A stretch of 63,244 nucleotides of DNA from Brevundimonas sp. (GCF_030704825.1 NZ_JAUYNX010000007.1:1-63244); one strand, 5' to 3'. Positions 36,727 through 47,357 are shown, numbered from the stretch's first letter. Notes: generated by a model not told the origin, from the sequence alone. Numbers and translations: made by a program.

Positions 36727-38142
36727 ATGGACGCCGCCGCCGACCGCAAGCTGTTCCTCGGAGGCCGCCTCAAGCGGCTGCGCCGCGATCTGGCCCTGAC
36801 CCAGACCGCCATGGCGGCCGATCTCGGCGTCTCCCCCAGCTACCTCAACCATATCGAGCGCAACCAGCGCCCCGTCTCGGCCCAGCTGCTTCTGCGCCTT
36901 GCGGACACCTATGACGTCGACCTGCGCGCCCTGGGCCAGTCCGCCGGGCCCGCCTCGGAGGCCGAACTGGCCGAGGCCTTCGCCGACCCGCTCTTCCAGG
37001 GCCTGGCTGTGCCACGCCACGAGATCGTGCAACTGGCCGAGGACCAGCCTGCCGCCGCCGACGCCCTGCTGCGCCTGTACCGCGCCTTCTCCGACCGCCG
37101 GGCCCGCGACGGCGCCGAGACAGGCGCCGCCGACGACAGCCCCGCCGACTGGGTCCGCGAATACGTCCAGTCGCGCCGCAACCACTTTCCCGAGCTGGAC
37201 GCCCTCGGCGAAACCCTGGCCGACGCCCTCGCCGACGCGTCGCCAGGCGAACCCTTCGAGACCCGGGCCCGCGCCCGTCTCCAGTCCGGTCACGGCCTCG
37301 ACGTCCGCACCCTCCCCGCCGAGGTCATGGTCGAATGGACACGCCGCTACGATCCGCACCGCAAACGGCTCCTTCTGTCAGAGACCCTGGGCCCCGCCTC
37401 CCGCGCCTTCGCGGTCGCCTTCCAGCTGGCCCTGTCCGAGCACGACGCCGAACTGACCGCCCTCGCCGACGCCGCCGCGGCCCCCGATGAGCCCACCCGC
37501 CGCCTGCTCAAGGTGTCCCTGACCAACACCCTCGCCGCCGCCGTCCTGATGCCCTACGGCCCCTTCCAGCGCACGGCGGAGGAGACCGGCTACGACCTCG
37601 GCCGGCTGCAGGCCCGCTTCGGCGTCAGCTACGAACAGGCCGCCCACCGCCTGACCACCCTGTCGCGGCCCACGGCGCGCGGCGTGCCCTTCTTCCTCAT
37701 GCGGGTCGACCAGGCCGGCAACATCTCCAAGCGGTTCGCCTCGGGCGCCTTCCCCTTCTCGCGCTTCGGCGGCGCCTGCCCGCGCTGGCGGCTGCACAGC
37801 GTCTTCCGCACGCCCGGACGGGTCGTCACCCAGATCATCGAAACTCCGGACGGCGGCCGCTGGTTCACCCTGGCCCGCACCGTGGATCGTCAGGGCCATG
37901 ACGCCTTCACCGAGGGCCAGGACCTGGCCATCGGCCTCGGCTGCGAGCTGAAATACGCCCATCGTCTGACCTATGCCCGGGGCCTCGACCTGGCCGCGCC
38001 CGAGATCACCCCCATCGGCCCGGCCTGCCGCCTGTGCCACCGCCACCCCTGCGCCGAACGGGCGGCGCCGCCGATCGACCGGCCGCTGGTGGTGGACGAC
38101 TGGACCAAGTCGGTCAGTCCGTACCCGTTCGCGGGGGGTTAG
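36727..38142 (+). CDS. XRE-type short-chain acyl-CoA regulator (ScfR/RamB-like)
   Basis: A 471-residue regulator with an N-terminal XRE helix-turn-helix (RLKRLRRDLALTQTAMAADL, then VSPSYLNHIERNQRPVS), a middle helical region, and a C-terminal domain with a cysteine-rich end (CRLCHRHPCAER). The architecture matches the RamB/ScfR family that controls glyoxylate-bypass and propionate genes in response to acyl-CoA metabolites. It is divergent from aceA, with inverted repeats in the shared promoter, so aceA is the likely target. Activator or repressor action cannot be told from sequence. Confidence 0.88.
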   Translation: MDAAADRKLFLGGRLKRLRRDLALTQTAMAADLGVSPSYLNHIERNQRPVSAQLLLRLADTYDVDLRALGQSAGPASEAELAEAFADPLFQGLAVPRHEIVQLAEDQPAAADALLRLYRAFSDRRARDGAETGAADDSPADWVREYVQSRRNHFPELDALGETLADALADASPGEPFETRARARLQSGHGLDVRTLPAEVMVEWTRRYDPHRKRLLLSETLGPASRAFAVAFQLALSEHDAELTALADAAAAPDEPTRRLLKVSLTNTLAAAVLMPYGPFQRTAEETGYDLGRLQARFGVSYEQAAHRLTTLSRPTARGVPFFLMRVDQAGNISKRFASGAFPFSRFGGACPRWRLHSVFRTPGRVVTQIIETPDGGRWFTLARTVDRQGHDAFTEGQDLAIGLGCELKYAHRLTYARGLDLAAPEITPIGPACRLCHRHPCAERAAPPIDRPLVVDDWTKSVSPYPFAGG

Positions 38143-38236
38143 GCGGGGCCCGGGCCACGGGAAGGCGGACATCGAGCTTGGACAAGCCGCTATCCGACCC
38201 TACCTGCGGAACTGTTGGCGAGGGAGGCGGCGAGTT

Positions 38237-38683
38237 TTGGACATTCACGACTTCCTGCATCGCTACGTCCCCTGGCGGTATGCTCGCCTCTACTATCTGG
38301 CCTTTGCGAGACTACACCGCCTCGTCCGCCCGATCCGGTATCGGCGCATGCCCGCGGGCGGGTGGGGCAAGGGCTGGCGGGTGTTGGTTTTCCGCTACCG
38401 GCCGGGATCGCGTCGGCAGCTTCACGTACTGGCTCCCGTCGACGGAGATCAGTTCGACTGGGAAGTGTTGCGGCGGCACGTCCGGGGCGAGCCCTGGCCG
38501 GACCATGCACACGACCCCGGACATCAGAAGGGCGTCATGGCGTGGGCCGGTCACCACACCGCTGTCGTCACGGAGGAGTTCGGACCGCAACGGCTCTCGA
38601 TGGGAAAGCTTGTACCCGGCGAGTTCGGAGGCGGCGTCGATGTCGGCTTCATCCTGATCGACGTTCGGAACGCGAACATTTGA
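38237..38683 (+). CDS. Hypothetical protein, TTG start
   Basis: A 148-residue basic, aromatic-rich protein beginning MDIHDFLHRYVPWRYARLYY. GGAGG lies about nine bases before the TTG, which supports this start. Codon use is less GC-biased than the neighbours. The C-terminal half (EEFGPQRLSMGKLVPGEFGG, then VGFILIDVRN) looks like a beta-rich domain. No family is recognised and no signal peptide is seen. Confidence 0.5.
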   Translation: MDIHDFLHRYVPWRYARLYYLAFARLHRLVRPIRYRRMPAGGWGKGWRVLVFRYRPGSRRQLHVLAPVDGDQFDWEVLRRHVRGEPWPDHAHDPGHQKGVMAWAGHHTAVVTEEFGPQRLSMGKLVPGEFGGGVDVGFILIDVRNANI

Positions 38684-38749
38684 GCCGGCCCCGGTATGAT
38701 CGGCGTCGAAGCCAGATGTCCGCGATCGGCCGATAGGGAAGGCCCGCGC

Positions 38750-40177
38750 CTACCCCAACACCACCCGCCCCTCTTCGCGCCGCACCGCCACCCCCGCCTG
38801 TTCCAGCAAACCCGCGACCACTTCCGCCGCCTGTGGCGATCCTTCGTCCAGCAGCGTCTCCACATCCCGCCGCAACGACGCATCGCCCGATGCCGCGTCC
38901 AGCGCGTCCAGCCATTCGTCCCGCGTCAGCACCCCGTCCGCGCGGCTGGCGTCGATCAGGGGCCTGAGGAAGTCGAACCAGTCCCCGCCGGTCGCCCGGT
39001 GCTGGGCGCCCTCGGCGACCATGGCGAAGACCGCACCGCAGGCGTAGAGCGCGCGATGCTCGCCCCGACCGGCCGCCTCGGCCACCGGCGCGTCGGCCAG
39101 GTTGATGCAATCGTCGACCTCGCGCTGCAGCTCCGCCCGCGCGTCATACGTCGGATCGATCGCCTTCGAGGCCCGGATCGCCATCAGATCGGCCCCGCCC
39201 TCGGTGATCCAGGCATCGCGCGCGCGCTCGTAGCGGACCACCTGCCCCAGCCAGAAATGCGCGCTCTCGTGGCCGATGAACCAGCGGGACGAGTTGAGCA
39301 CCCGCGCCGTCGGCTGCAATACGCCCTCGCCCTCGAACCGCATGACGATCAGGCCCGGCATGACGCTGCCGCCCATGGAGGTCATGCCCGACGTGGGCCC
39401 GGCCCAACTGAGCATGATGGTCGGCCGGTCGGTCTGGCCGGCCCCCAGCCGGGCGGCATAGTGGGCGGCCACCCGCGGCGCGAAGTCCTGGATGGCGCCG
39501 CCGATCCATGCCGGCAGCCCGGGGTCCGTCACCGTGACCAGCCGGGCGCTCTCGACCATGTCGGCCCGGCCGAACAGCACATAGGTGTCCGCTTCGGCGG
39601 CTGTGGCCTCCGCCAGCCGTTCGCCCCGGAACAGCACCGGTCCCGCGCGGTCGCGCCAGGTCACCGTCGCCGGATCGCCCTGCAGGCGATAGCCGTTGAG
39701 GTCGAGCGGGACCGCTTCCGCCTCGGCGACGGACCCGAGCGGAAAGACGTCGAACTGACCGCTGGGCAGGGCCACCGACCCGTCCGTGAACGTCAGCACG
39801 CCGTAGTCGGCCTCGAGGTTCTCGGACTTCGGAGTGAAGGCGACGCGGACGCGCCGCGGCACGGAGCCGCCGTCGGCGGCGCGCAGGATGTCGCGGTTTC
39901 CGGCCCGCTCCAGCACCACGCCCGGAGTCTCGACCCGCCATTGGTCAGGCCGCCACGGCCGCCGCGATTCCTGGATCAGGGCCGAGCGGAAGAAGGCCCA
40001 GACCGGGGCGTCCCGGTCCAGCGCGTATTCCGCCGTCCACGCATCCCCGTCGCGGGTGACGGTCACGGCGGGTCGGGAGGGTCCGGTCGGGTCCGGCGCC
40101 GCCTGGCGCGCCGAGGCCCCCGGCGCGCCCGCCGCAAACGCAACAGCGGCCACGACCGCGATCGACACCGGACGCAT
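38750..40177 (-). CDS. Exported predicted gluzincin metalloprotease-like protein
   Basis: A 475-residue protein with a signal peptide (MRPVSIAVVAAVAFAAGAPG, then ASA). A beta-rich N-terminal half is followed near residue 300 by HESAH and, exactly 18 residues later, a glutamate in ITEGGADL. HExxH-x18-E is the zinc site of M1/M61 peptidases. The last 100 residues are helical, as in those families. It may be a divergent aminopeptidase or a PDZ-less M61 relative acting in the periplasm. The specific family was not identified. Confidence 0.72.
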   Translation of the reverse strand: MRPVSIAVVAAVAFAAGAPGASARQAAPDPTGPSRPAVTVTRDGDAWTAEYALDRDAPVWAFFRSALIQESRRPWRPDQWRVETPGVVLERAGNRDILRAADGGSVPRRVRVAFTPKSENLEADYGVLTFTDGSVALPSGQFDVFPLGSVAEAEAVPLDLNGYRLQGDPATVTWRDRAGPVLFRGERLAEATAAEADTYVLFGRADMVESARLVTVTDPGLPAWIGGAIQDFAPRVAAHYAARLGAGQTDRPTIMLSWAGPTSGMTSMGGSVMPGLIVMRFEGEGVLQPTARVLNSSRWFIGHESAHFWLGQVVRYERARDAWITEGGADLMAIRASKAIDPTYDARAELQREVDDCINLADAPVAEAAGRGEHRALYACGAVFAMVAEGAQHRATGGDWFDFLRPLIDASRADGVLTRDEWLDALDAASGDASLRRDVETLLDEGSPQAAEVVAGLLEQAGVAVRREEGRVVLG

Positions 40178-40242
40178 AGGCCCCTCCCCGTCTGAAGCTC
40201 CGCCGTAGCGCGGGCCGGCGGGGGCGTCAGCTTAAGCTTTGG

Positions 40243-41232
40243 TCAGGCTTGGGTCCGATCAAGGGCGTCCTGCGCCGCCTTCAGCGCATCGCGCATCACG
40301 GCCTTCAGTCGCTCAGGGGCGACGATTTCCACCTGGTCCCCCCAGCTGAACAGGTGCCAGGCCAGTTCGCGCATGCCGCTGGCCCGGAAGCGCACATCGA
40401 CGCCGCCGTCCGGCCGGTCCTCGACCGCCTGGGTCGGGTGCCACCGCCAGGCCCGGGCCTCCGCCGCGCCCTCGGGCGTGACCCGCAGCGTCACGTCCTC
40501 GATCTCGTCCTGGTAGATGCCGAACGACTGGCTGGCGAAGGCCTGCAGATCGAAGTCCGCGGGCGGGGCGGCGACGCCGTCCTCGGCGCGCACGGCGCTC
40601 ATCCGGTCGAGGCGGAAGGTCTGGATCCGGCCGCTCTCCCGGTCGGCGGCGACCAGATAGTTGGCCCGGCCGAACATCACCCCGCAAGGGGCCACGCTGC
40701 GGCTGCGCGCCTCGGCCCCGGGGCGACTGTAGATGAAGCCCAGCGGCCGCCCCGCCAGGATGGCCTGGCGGATCTCGGCCAGCACCGCCTCGTCGGCCGA
40801 GGGGCGCGGCCCGGCCTGCACGGCGATGGTCTCGGCCCGGACCAGCGCCTCCAGATCGGGAGCCAGCCGGTTCAGCGTGGTCGAACGCATGGCCGACTTG
40901 AGCTTGCGCTCCAGCCCCTCCAGCGCCGCCGCCCGCCCGGGTTCGCCCGTCGCCCTCAGTCCCTGCGCCGCCCGGGCCAGCTCGACCAGTTCCTCGGTCG
41001 TCGGGGCCTGTTCGAAGGCCGACAGCCCGCCGCGGATGCGCCAGCGCTTGGTCGGCGGGTCCGACACCTCCTCGGCCTGGGGGAACAGCGCCAGCACCGC
41101 ATCGCGCAGCCGTTCGGCCGAGCGTCGTCCCACGCCGGACTCGCGCGACATCTCGTCCAGCGTCAGGCCTTCGGCGCTGGCCGCCATGCGCCGCGCCAGC
41201 TCGAGCACCAGGGCCGCCTTGTTGTGTCTCAT
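40243..41232 (-). CDS. WYL domain transcriptional regulator
   Basis: A 329-residue regulator with an N-terminal helix-turn-helix (TLDEMSRESGVGRRSAERLR), a helical linker, and a WYL domain from ~150 to 240 (LGFIYSRPGAEARSRSVAP, then GRIQTFRLDRMSAV), followed by the C-terminal WCX extension. Such proteins sense nucleic acid or small ligands. It is divergent from a 76-residue gene, with 85 bases between the starts; that gene is a possible target. Confidence 0.9.
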   Translation of the reverse strand: MRHNKAALVLELARRMAASAEGLTLDEMSRESGVGRRSAERLRDAVLALFPQAEEVSDPPTKRWRIRGGLSAFEQAPTTEELVELARAAQGLRATGEPGRAAALEGLERKLKSAMRSTTLNRLAPDLEALVRAETIAVQAGPRPSADEAVLAEIRQAILAGRPLGFIYSRPGAEARSRSVAPCGVMFGRANYLVAADRESGRIQTFRLDRMSAVRAEDGVAAPPADFDLQAFASQSFGIYQDEIEDVTLRVTPEGAAEARAWRWHPTQAVEDRPDGGVDVRFRASGMRELAWHLFSWGDQVEIVAPERLKAVMRDALKAAQDALDRTQA

Positions 41233-41317
41233 GAGTTCAATTTCGCATACGACCGTTTTTGACGCAACGCTGCTTCATGGTCGGACTCAACAGAGACCCC
41301 GCACCCGGAGACATCCC

Positions 41318-41548
41318 ATGGCCCGCCCGTTCGCTCCCCACGCTTCCGTCGCCGCCAGCCGCTATCTGATCGTGCCCTGCGAGGCCGACGGCTGCGGCGA
41401 TCTGGCCGTTATCTGGGACCGGCTGGAGGAACAGGTCATCGACGTCATCGACGCCCGCCTGTCCGCCCGCTACGCCGACGAGGACGCCCTGTGGGACGAG
41501 GCCCGCCCGGCGTTCGATCCGTCCGAAGACTTCCGCCTGGCGGCCTGA
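41318..41548 (+). CDS. Small protein divergent from the WYL regulator
   Basis: A 76-residue acidic soluble protein (MARPFAPHASVAASRYLIVP, then EADGCGDLAVIWDRLEEQVI). A CGGAG ribosome binding site precedes the ATG. The codon bias is fully typical of the genome. No family is recognised. Its stop is eight bases from that of the convergent acyltransferase gene. Confidence 0.65.
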   Translation: MARPFAPHASVAASRYLIVPCEADGCGDLAVIWDRLEEQVIDVIDARLSARYADEDALWDEARPAFDPSEDFRLAA

Positions 41549-41555
41549 GGGCGGA

Positions 41556-42671
41556 CTATTCAGCCGCAGCGGCGGGCCGGGTCCTGCGATCGATCCAGCG
41601 CTGGGCCGGAATCTCGACGAACCGGTGCGCCAGCAGGGCCAGACCCACGATGCCGACGAACAGGGCCACGGAGAACAGGTCGTTCAGCCAGACCGAGCCG
41701 AAATCGATGCGTCGACCGCCGGGCAGCCAGTCCAGCTTTCGCGCCACGATCAGCACGACCACGATGACGAACATGTGGACCATGTAGATGGCGAACGACC
41801 ACCGCCCCAGGGTGACCAGGGGCCGGGCGGCCAGCAGACGCGACAGGCCCCCCTCCTCGCCCGCGAAGACCCAGACGACGCCGACGAACAGCAGGGTGAC
41901 CAGCACCGTCGCCGGCCCGGTCGCCCAGGCGACGAACAGACAGATAGCCAGCACGGCGCCGATCTCCAGCAGGGTCGCCCCGTTCCCTTTCGGGCGCGGG
42001 ATCCGCGGCCACAGCCCCTGCAACAGGCACCCCAGGAAGAAGCCGTACACGGCCCGTGGAAAGGCCAGGTCATATGTGGTGTTCATCCACCGCCGGGCGA
42101 ACATCAGCACCATCACCGCGCCCACGACCGCCAGCCCTGCCCCGACCCAGCGCCACCGGCGGGGGGCCAGCAGCAACAGGGCCGCGAACACCACATAGCA
42201 GCCGACCTCGACGCTCAGCGTCCACGACGGACCGTTCCACGTCAGATGGGGGTGGATGTTGAAGGCCTGGATCAGCAGCAGGTTGGTGAAGATGGCCTCG
42301 ACCGACCGGTCCCGCGTGAACGGGGTGGCGCCGTCGAAATGGGTCCACAGCCTCAGCAGCTCCAGCCCGACGAACGCGGCCAGCATCAGCGCATGCAGGG
42401 GCCAGACCCGTCCCAGACGCCGAACCATGAAGCGACCGGCGTCGCGCGGCGTCGTCAGCCGCTCGGCATAGGCGTGGGCGATGACGAAGCCCGACAGGAC
42501 GAAGAAATAGTCGACGAACAGATAGCCGTGCTGGACCAGCCCCCAGTCCCGCCAATGACTGGCCACCGGCATGTGGAACATGACCACCAGGATCGCACAG
42601 ACCCCCCGCAGGGAATCAAGCGCCTCGAAACGGCGATGCGGGATGGCGGTCGGGGCGGCGGGCGTGTTCAC
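41556..42671 (-). CDS. Acyltransferase family 3 membrane protein
   Basis: A 371-residue integral membrane O-acyltransferase. It opens with FEALDSLRGVCAILVVMFH, the usual family start with the active-site histidine, then FVDYFFVLSGFVIAHAYAER and about ten hydrophobic segments. Such enzymes acylate surface polysaccharides, glucans or lipids. The GTG at 42671 gives the normal length. Confidence 0.9.
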   Translation of the reverse strand: MNTPAAPTAIPHRRFEALDSLRGVCAILVVMFHMPVASHWRDWGLVQHGYLFVDYFFVLSGFVIAHAYAERLTTPRDAGRFMVRRLGRVWPLHALMLAAFVGLELLRLWTHFDGATPFTRDRSVEAIFTNLLLIQAFNIHPHLTWNGPSWTLSVEVGCYVVFAALLLLAPRRWRWVGAGLAVVGAVMVLMFARRWMNTTYDLAFPRAVYGFFLGCLLQGLWPRIPRPKGNGATLLEIGAVLAICLFVAWATGPATVLVTLLFVGVVWVFAGEEGGLSRLLAARPLVTLGRWSFAIYMVHMFVIVVVLIVARKLDWLPGGRRIDFGSVWLNDLFSVALFVGIVGLALLAHRFVEIPAQRWIDRRTRPAAAAE

Positions 42672-42712
42672 GGGCGCTTGATAGGGCCGTCGACCCGTCC
42701 GGCATAGAGCCG

Positions 42713-43141
42713 TCAGCGGCCGATCGGATACCGCTCCCGCATCCAGCCCACCGACCGCGTCGCCATTTCGCGCAGTACGTCCAGATCGATGTCCGACAAC
42801 CGGTTCAGATACAGGCACGACACGCTGGCCTTGTGCTTGCCCAGCCGCCCCAGCAGGTCGGCGTACCCGCTGAAACCCGGCATGATGTAGACTGTCAGGT
42901 TCGCCTTGCGCGGCGAAAAGCCGATGATCGGCCAGTCGGCGGGCTTCCTGGTGGAGTTCACATAGGTGTAGCGGCCGAACCCCACGATCGACGGGCCCCA
43001 CATCACGGCCGGCTCGCCCGTCACGTCGGACAACAGGGCCGCCAGCGTCGCGGCGTCCGCGCGACGACCCGCAGGCTCGACCGCCGCGATGAAATCAGCG
43101 ACGGAGGCGTCGGTCGGTTGGGTCTTCAGTTCAGCGGCCAT
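42713..43141 (-). CDS. DUF1801 domain protein
   Basis: A 142-residue YdhG-like protein with MWGPSIVGFGRYTYVNSTRK in the middle and FSPRKANLTVYIMPGF, both characteristic of DUF1801. The function is unknown. It is on the same strand as the acyltransferase but separated by 41 bases. Confidence 0.88.
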   Translation of the reverse strand: MAAELKTQPTDASVADFIAAVEPAGRRADAATLAALLSDVTGEPAVMWGPSIVGFGRYTYVNSTRKPADWPIIGFSPRKANLTVYIMPGFSGYADLLGRLGKHKASVSCLYLNRLSDIDLDVLREMATRSVGWMRERYPIGR

Positions 43142-43253
43142 ATCTCGCCCCTCCTCGTCAGGGAACTCCGGCCCCCGACCCGTTCGCCGGCGGTATGGCG
43201 CGGATTGTCGGCCACCTCACGCGCGGCGAAGGCCGGGCATGGCGGCATTGCGG

Positions 43254-43673
43254 TCATGCGGCCCATCCCCGGGGCGTCCAGCCTTCGGGAGCCAGCTCGA
43301 AGCCGGCGAAGTCGAAACCGGGCGCGACGGTGCACCCGACCAGGGTCCAGTCGCCCAGACTCTCGGCCGCCTGCCATTTCCCCGCGGGAACCACGCCCTG
43401 CGGCCGCTCCCCCGTCGCCAGATCGGGCCCCAGCGTCACCCGGCCCTGCCCCTCGATGTCCAGAGCCAGCGGAGCCCCGGCGTGGAAATGCCAGACCTCG
43501 ACCGCGTCCACGCGATGCCAGTGCGAGCGCTCTCCGACCGCCAGCAGGAAATAGATGGCCGTCGAGGCCGCCCGTCCGTCCGCCGGACGCGGATCGCGGA
43601 AGGTCTCGCGATAGTGGCCGCCTTCGGGATGGGGCTGCAGATCCAGCAGGCGGATGATCTCGGCGGCGGTCAT
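43254..43673 (-). CDS. Cupin protein, DUF985 family
   Basis: A 139-residue beta-barrel cupin: LQPHPEGGHYRETFRD near the N-terminus, SHWHRVDAVEVWHFHAG carrying the likely metal-binding histidines, and GWTLVGCTVAPGFDF-like C-terminal strands. The ATG at 43673 overlaps the stop of the 56-residue upstream ORF in ATGA; an ATG two codons earlier is possible. It is the last gene of the pnt operon chain. Activity is unknown. Confidence 0.85.
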   Translation of the reverse strand: MTAAEIIRLLDLQPHPEGGHYRETFRDPRPADGRAASTAIYFLLAVGERSHWHRVDAVEVWHFHAGAPLALDIEGQGRVTLGPDLATGERPQGVVPAGKWQAAESLGDWTLVGCTVAPGFDFAGFELAPEGWTPRGWAA

Positions 43674-43836
43674 GGGCATGTCCTCGGCACTTCCGCCCGC
43701 GCCTCGACGATCGCCCGGCCGGAGGCGTGTTCGCTCTCGACGGCTTCGTCGATGGCCTTGAACAGCCCAGGACGGCTGCGCTGCCGGCCGATCGACTGGA
43801 AGCAGACGAAGCGGACATAGGTCTTTTCGCCGACGC

Positions 43837-43840
<4 letters not shown>
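43670..43840 (-). CDS. 56-residue small protein between pntB and the cupin gene
   Basis: A short ORF beginning with GTG, whose first bases overlap the pntB stop (GTGA), and ending in an ATGA overlap with the cupin gene. It encodes a soluble peptide that starts VSVGEKTYVRFVCFQSIGRQ and contains LFKAIDEAVESEHASGRAIV. The double overlap and the genome-typical codon use argue that it is translated. No family is recognised. Confidence 0.65.
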
Positions 43841-45252
<1,412 letters not shown>

Positions 45253-45273
45253 GCGGTCAGTCTTCCCTCAATC

Positions 45274-45561
45274 TCATCGTCCGGGCGGCGGACAGGCCGT
45301 GCGCGCCAGTCGCCAAAGAGCGGCGGCGATGAACAGCGGGGCGATGAAGATCATGGCCCAGTCCCACATGCTCATCGGCTTTTCCTGGGCCACGATCCGC
45401 AGCAGGATGGAGGCGAACAGCAGCACCACGCCGCAGTCGAGGAACCGCAGCTTGCGGATGGCGTCCTTTTCGCGGAGCCAGCTCCACAGCCACAACCCCG
45501 CCCCGATCGCCGTAGCGGCCCAGGACGCGCCGACCGCGAGCTGGAGGACGTCGAAGGTCAC
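45274..45561 (-). CDS. Small membrane protein in the pnt operon (95 residues)
   Basis: A GTG-initiated protein whose start overlaps the pntAB stop in GTGA. It has three likely membrane segments (VLQLAVGASWAATAIGAGLW, then LRFLDCGVVLLFASILLRIV, then MWDWAMIFIAPLFIAAALW) separated by short charged loops. It lies 21 bases before pntB. No family is recognised; association with the transhydrogenase is inferred from position alone. Confidence 0.7.
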   Translation of the reverse strand: MTFDVLQLAVGASWAATAIGAGLWLWSWLREKDAIRKLRFLDCGVVLLFASILLRIVAQEKPMSMWDWAMIFIAPLFIAAALWRLARTACPPPGR

Positions 45562-45893
45562 GGCCTGGCGGCCTCCGCCTTCGGCCGTTCCTTCTTGCGG
45601 TACATGGCCAGCATGCGCCGGGTGACCATGAAACCGCCGAAGATGTTGACGCTGGCCAGGGTCACGGCGGCCACGCCCGCCCCCTTGGCGATCCAGCCGT
45701 TCGGCCCCGCGTCGCCGCTGAAGGCCGCCGCCGCGATCAGCCCGCCGACCACGATCACCGAGGAGATGGCGTTGGTCACCGCCATCAGCGGCGTGTGCAG
45801 GGCCGGCGTCACCGACCAGACGACATAGTAGCCGACGAAGATGGCCAGCACGAAGATGGCCAGGCGGAAGATGGTGGGATCGACGTGTTCCAT
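45558..45893 (-). CDS. pntAB: NAD(P) transhydrogenase alpha subunit, membrane part PntAB
   Basis: A 111-residue membrane subunit with three hydrophobic segments and the family sequence SVTPALHTPLMAVTNAISSV. It supplies part of the proton channel (domain II). Its ATG shares one base with the stop of the upstream 75-residue gene, and its stop overlaps the next start. Confidence 0.93.
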   Translation of the reverse strand: MEHVDPTIFRLAIFVLAIFVGYYVVWSVTPALHTPLMAVTNAISSVIVVGGLIAAAAFSGDAGPNGWIAKGAGVAAVTLASVNIFGGFMVTRRMLAMYRKKERPKAEAARP

Positions 45894-46120
45894 CAGGACC
45901 TCCCTTCAAGTCTTGCATCAATGCTCGTCAGCAATCGAAGGACGCCGCCTGCGATCAAGCTGCCGAAGAAGATCTTCAGCGCAGCTCCAAATGCGAGGCC
46001 GATCCGTATGTCGCTGTCGAGGAAGAAGGCCAGAAATCCCAATACCGCCAGGATTGGTCCACCGATGATGACCATCATCGCCGCAGCGCTCAGTGCATCC
46101 CTGAGTTTCGTCGAGATCAT
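45893..46120 (-). CDS. Small membrane protein between pntAA and pntAB (75 residues)
   Basis: A 75-residue protein with two hydrophobic segments (AAMMVIIGGPILAVLGFLAF and GLAFGAALKIFFGSLIAGGV) and a charged C-terminus. Its ATG overlaps the pntAA stop (ATGA), and its stop overlaps the pntAB start (TGATG). Codon use is slightly less GC-biased than in the pnt genes. It is unrecognised; the position suggests an accessory or assembly subunit. Confidence 0.7.
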   Translation of the reverse strand: MISTKLRDALSAAAMMVIIGGPILAVLGFLAFFLDSDIRIGLAFGAALKIFFGSLIAGGVLRLLTSIDARLEGRS

Positions 46121-47250
46121 CCTCGAACCCCCTCATGCACCACGGCCCCGCCATGCGTCACCGCCGCCGCCTTGAGGATCTCGTCCTCCATATCCAGCGC
46201 CAGCGCCCCGTCCCTGATCATCAGCCCGACGAAGGCGACCAGGTTCTTGGCGTAGAGGGCCGAGGCGTCCGCCGCGATCCGGCCCGGCAGGTTGGTGTGG
46301 CCGACGATCTGGACGCCGTTGGCCGTGGTCACCACCTCGCCGGCCTTCGCCCCCTCGACGTTTCCGCCCGCCTCGACGGCGAGATCGATCAGCACCGAAC
46401 CCGGCTTCATCGTCGCCACCTGGGCCGCGCTGACCAGCACGGGCGCGGCGCGGCCGGGGATCAGGGCGGTGGTGATGACGATGTCCTGCTTCCTGATGTG
46501 CTCGCCCGTCAGCGCCGCCTGCTTTGCCTGGTATTCGGGCGACATCGGCTTGGCGTAGCCGCCGGCGGTCTGGGCGTTTTTGAACTCCTCGTCCTCGACC
46601 GCGAGGAATTTGGCGCCCAGCGATTCGACCTGCTCCTTGGTCGCGGGCCGCACGTCGGTGGCCGTGACCACCGCCCCCAGGCGCCGCGCGGTGGCGATGG
46701 CCTGCAGCCCCGCCACGCCCACGCCCATGACGAAGACCTTGGCCGGCGCCACCGTGCCCGCCGCCGTCATCATCATCGGAAAGCCCTTGCCGTAGGCGTA
46801 CGCCGCCTCGATCACCGCGCGATAGCCGGCGAGGTTCGCTTGCGACGACAGGGCGTCCATCACCTGCGCCCGCGAAATCCGCGGCACGAACTCCATGGCG
46901 AAAGCGGTCGCGCCGGCCTGGGCCAGGGCCTGGACCGTCTCCTTCTCCCGATAGGCGTCCAGCAGGGCCACGACGACGGCGCCCGGCTTCAGGGCGCTGG
47001 TCTCCTGCGCCGTCGGCCCGCGCACCTTGAGCACGATGTCGGCGCCCGACAGCACCGCCTTGGTGTCCTTGGCCACGGTCGCGCCGGCCTCGACATAGTC
47101 CGCGTCGGGCAGCGACGACCCCGCCCCCGTCCCGGCTTCCACCGTCACGGTCGCGCCCATGGCGACGAGCTTCTTCACCGTTTCCGGAGTGACGGCGCAG
47201 CGCGTCTCGCCGTCTCGGCGCTCGCGGGTCACGGCGATGGCGACAGCCAA
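46117..47250 (-). CDS. pntAA: NAD(P) transhydrogenase subunit alpha PntAA
   Basis: A 377-residue soluble NAD-binding subunit (domain I). It begins AVAIAVTRERRDGETRCAVT and has the NAD-binding region around residues 165-200 (VFVMGVGVAGLQAIATARRL, then GAVVTATDVRP). The start codon is TTG with GGAGGG six bases upstream. It is the first gene of the operon that includes pntAB, pntB and four further ORFs. Confidence 0.94.
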   Translation of the reverse strand: MAVAIAVTRERRDGETRCAVTPETVKKLVAMGATVTVEAGTGAGSSLPDADYVEAGATVAKDTKAVLSGADIVLKVRGPTAQETSALKPGAVVVALLDAYREKETVQALAQAGATAFAMEFVPRISRAQVMDALSSQANLAGYRAVIEAAYAYGKGFPMMMTAAGTVAPAKVFVMGVGVAGLQAIATARRLGAVVTATDVRPATKEQVESLGAKFLAVEDEEFKNAQTAGGYAKPMSPEYQAKQAALTGEHIRKQDIVITTALIPGRAAPVLVSAAQVATMKPGSVLIDLAVEAGGNVEGAKAGEVVTTANGVQIVGHTNLPGRIAADASALYAKNLVAFVGLMIRDGALALDMEDEILKAAAVTHGGAVVHEGVRG

Positions 47251-47357
47251 GCGAATCCCTCCATCCAGTCCTGCGGAAACGTTAGGCTGTTCCGGCGCGG
47301 CGCGTCAAAAGCCGCCCCGCATGGACAGTGGCGGCCGGCTCGACCATAGACGCCCGC

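Noticed and set aside
43126..43818. Open frame overlapping the cupin and the 56-residue ORF in another frame
   Set aside because: Ser/Arg/Gly-rich shadow; the overlapping-stop chain of the pnt operon supports the other frame.
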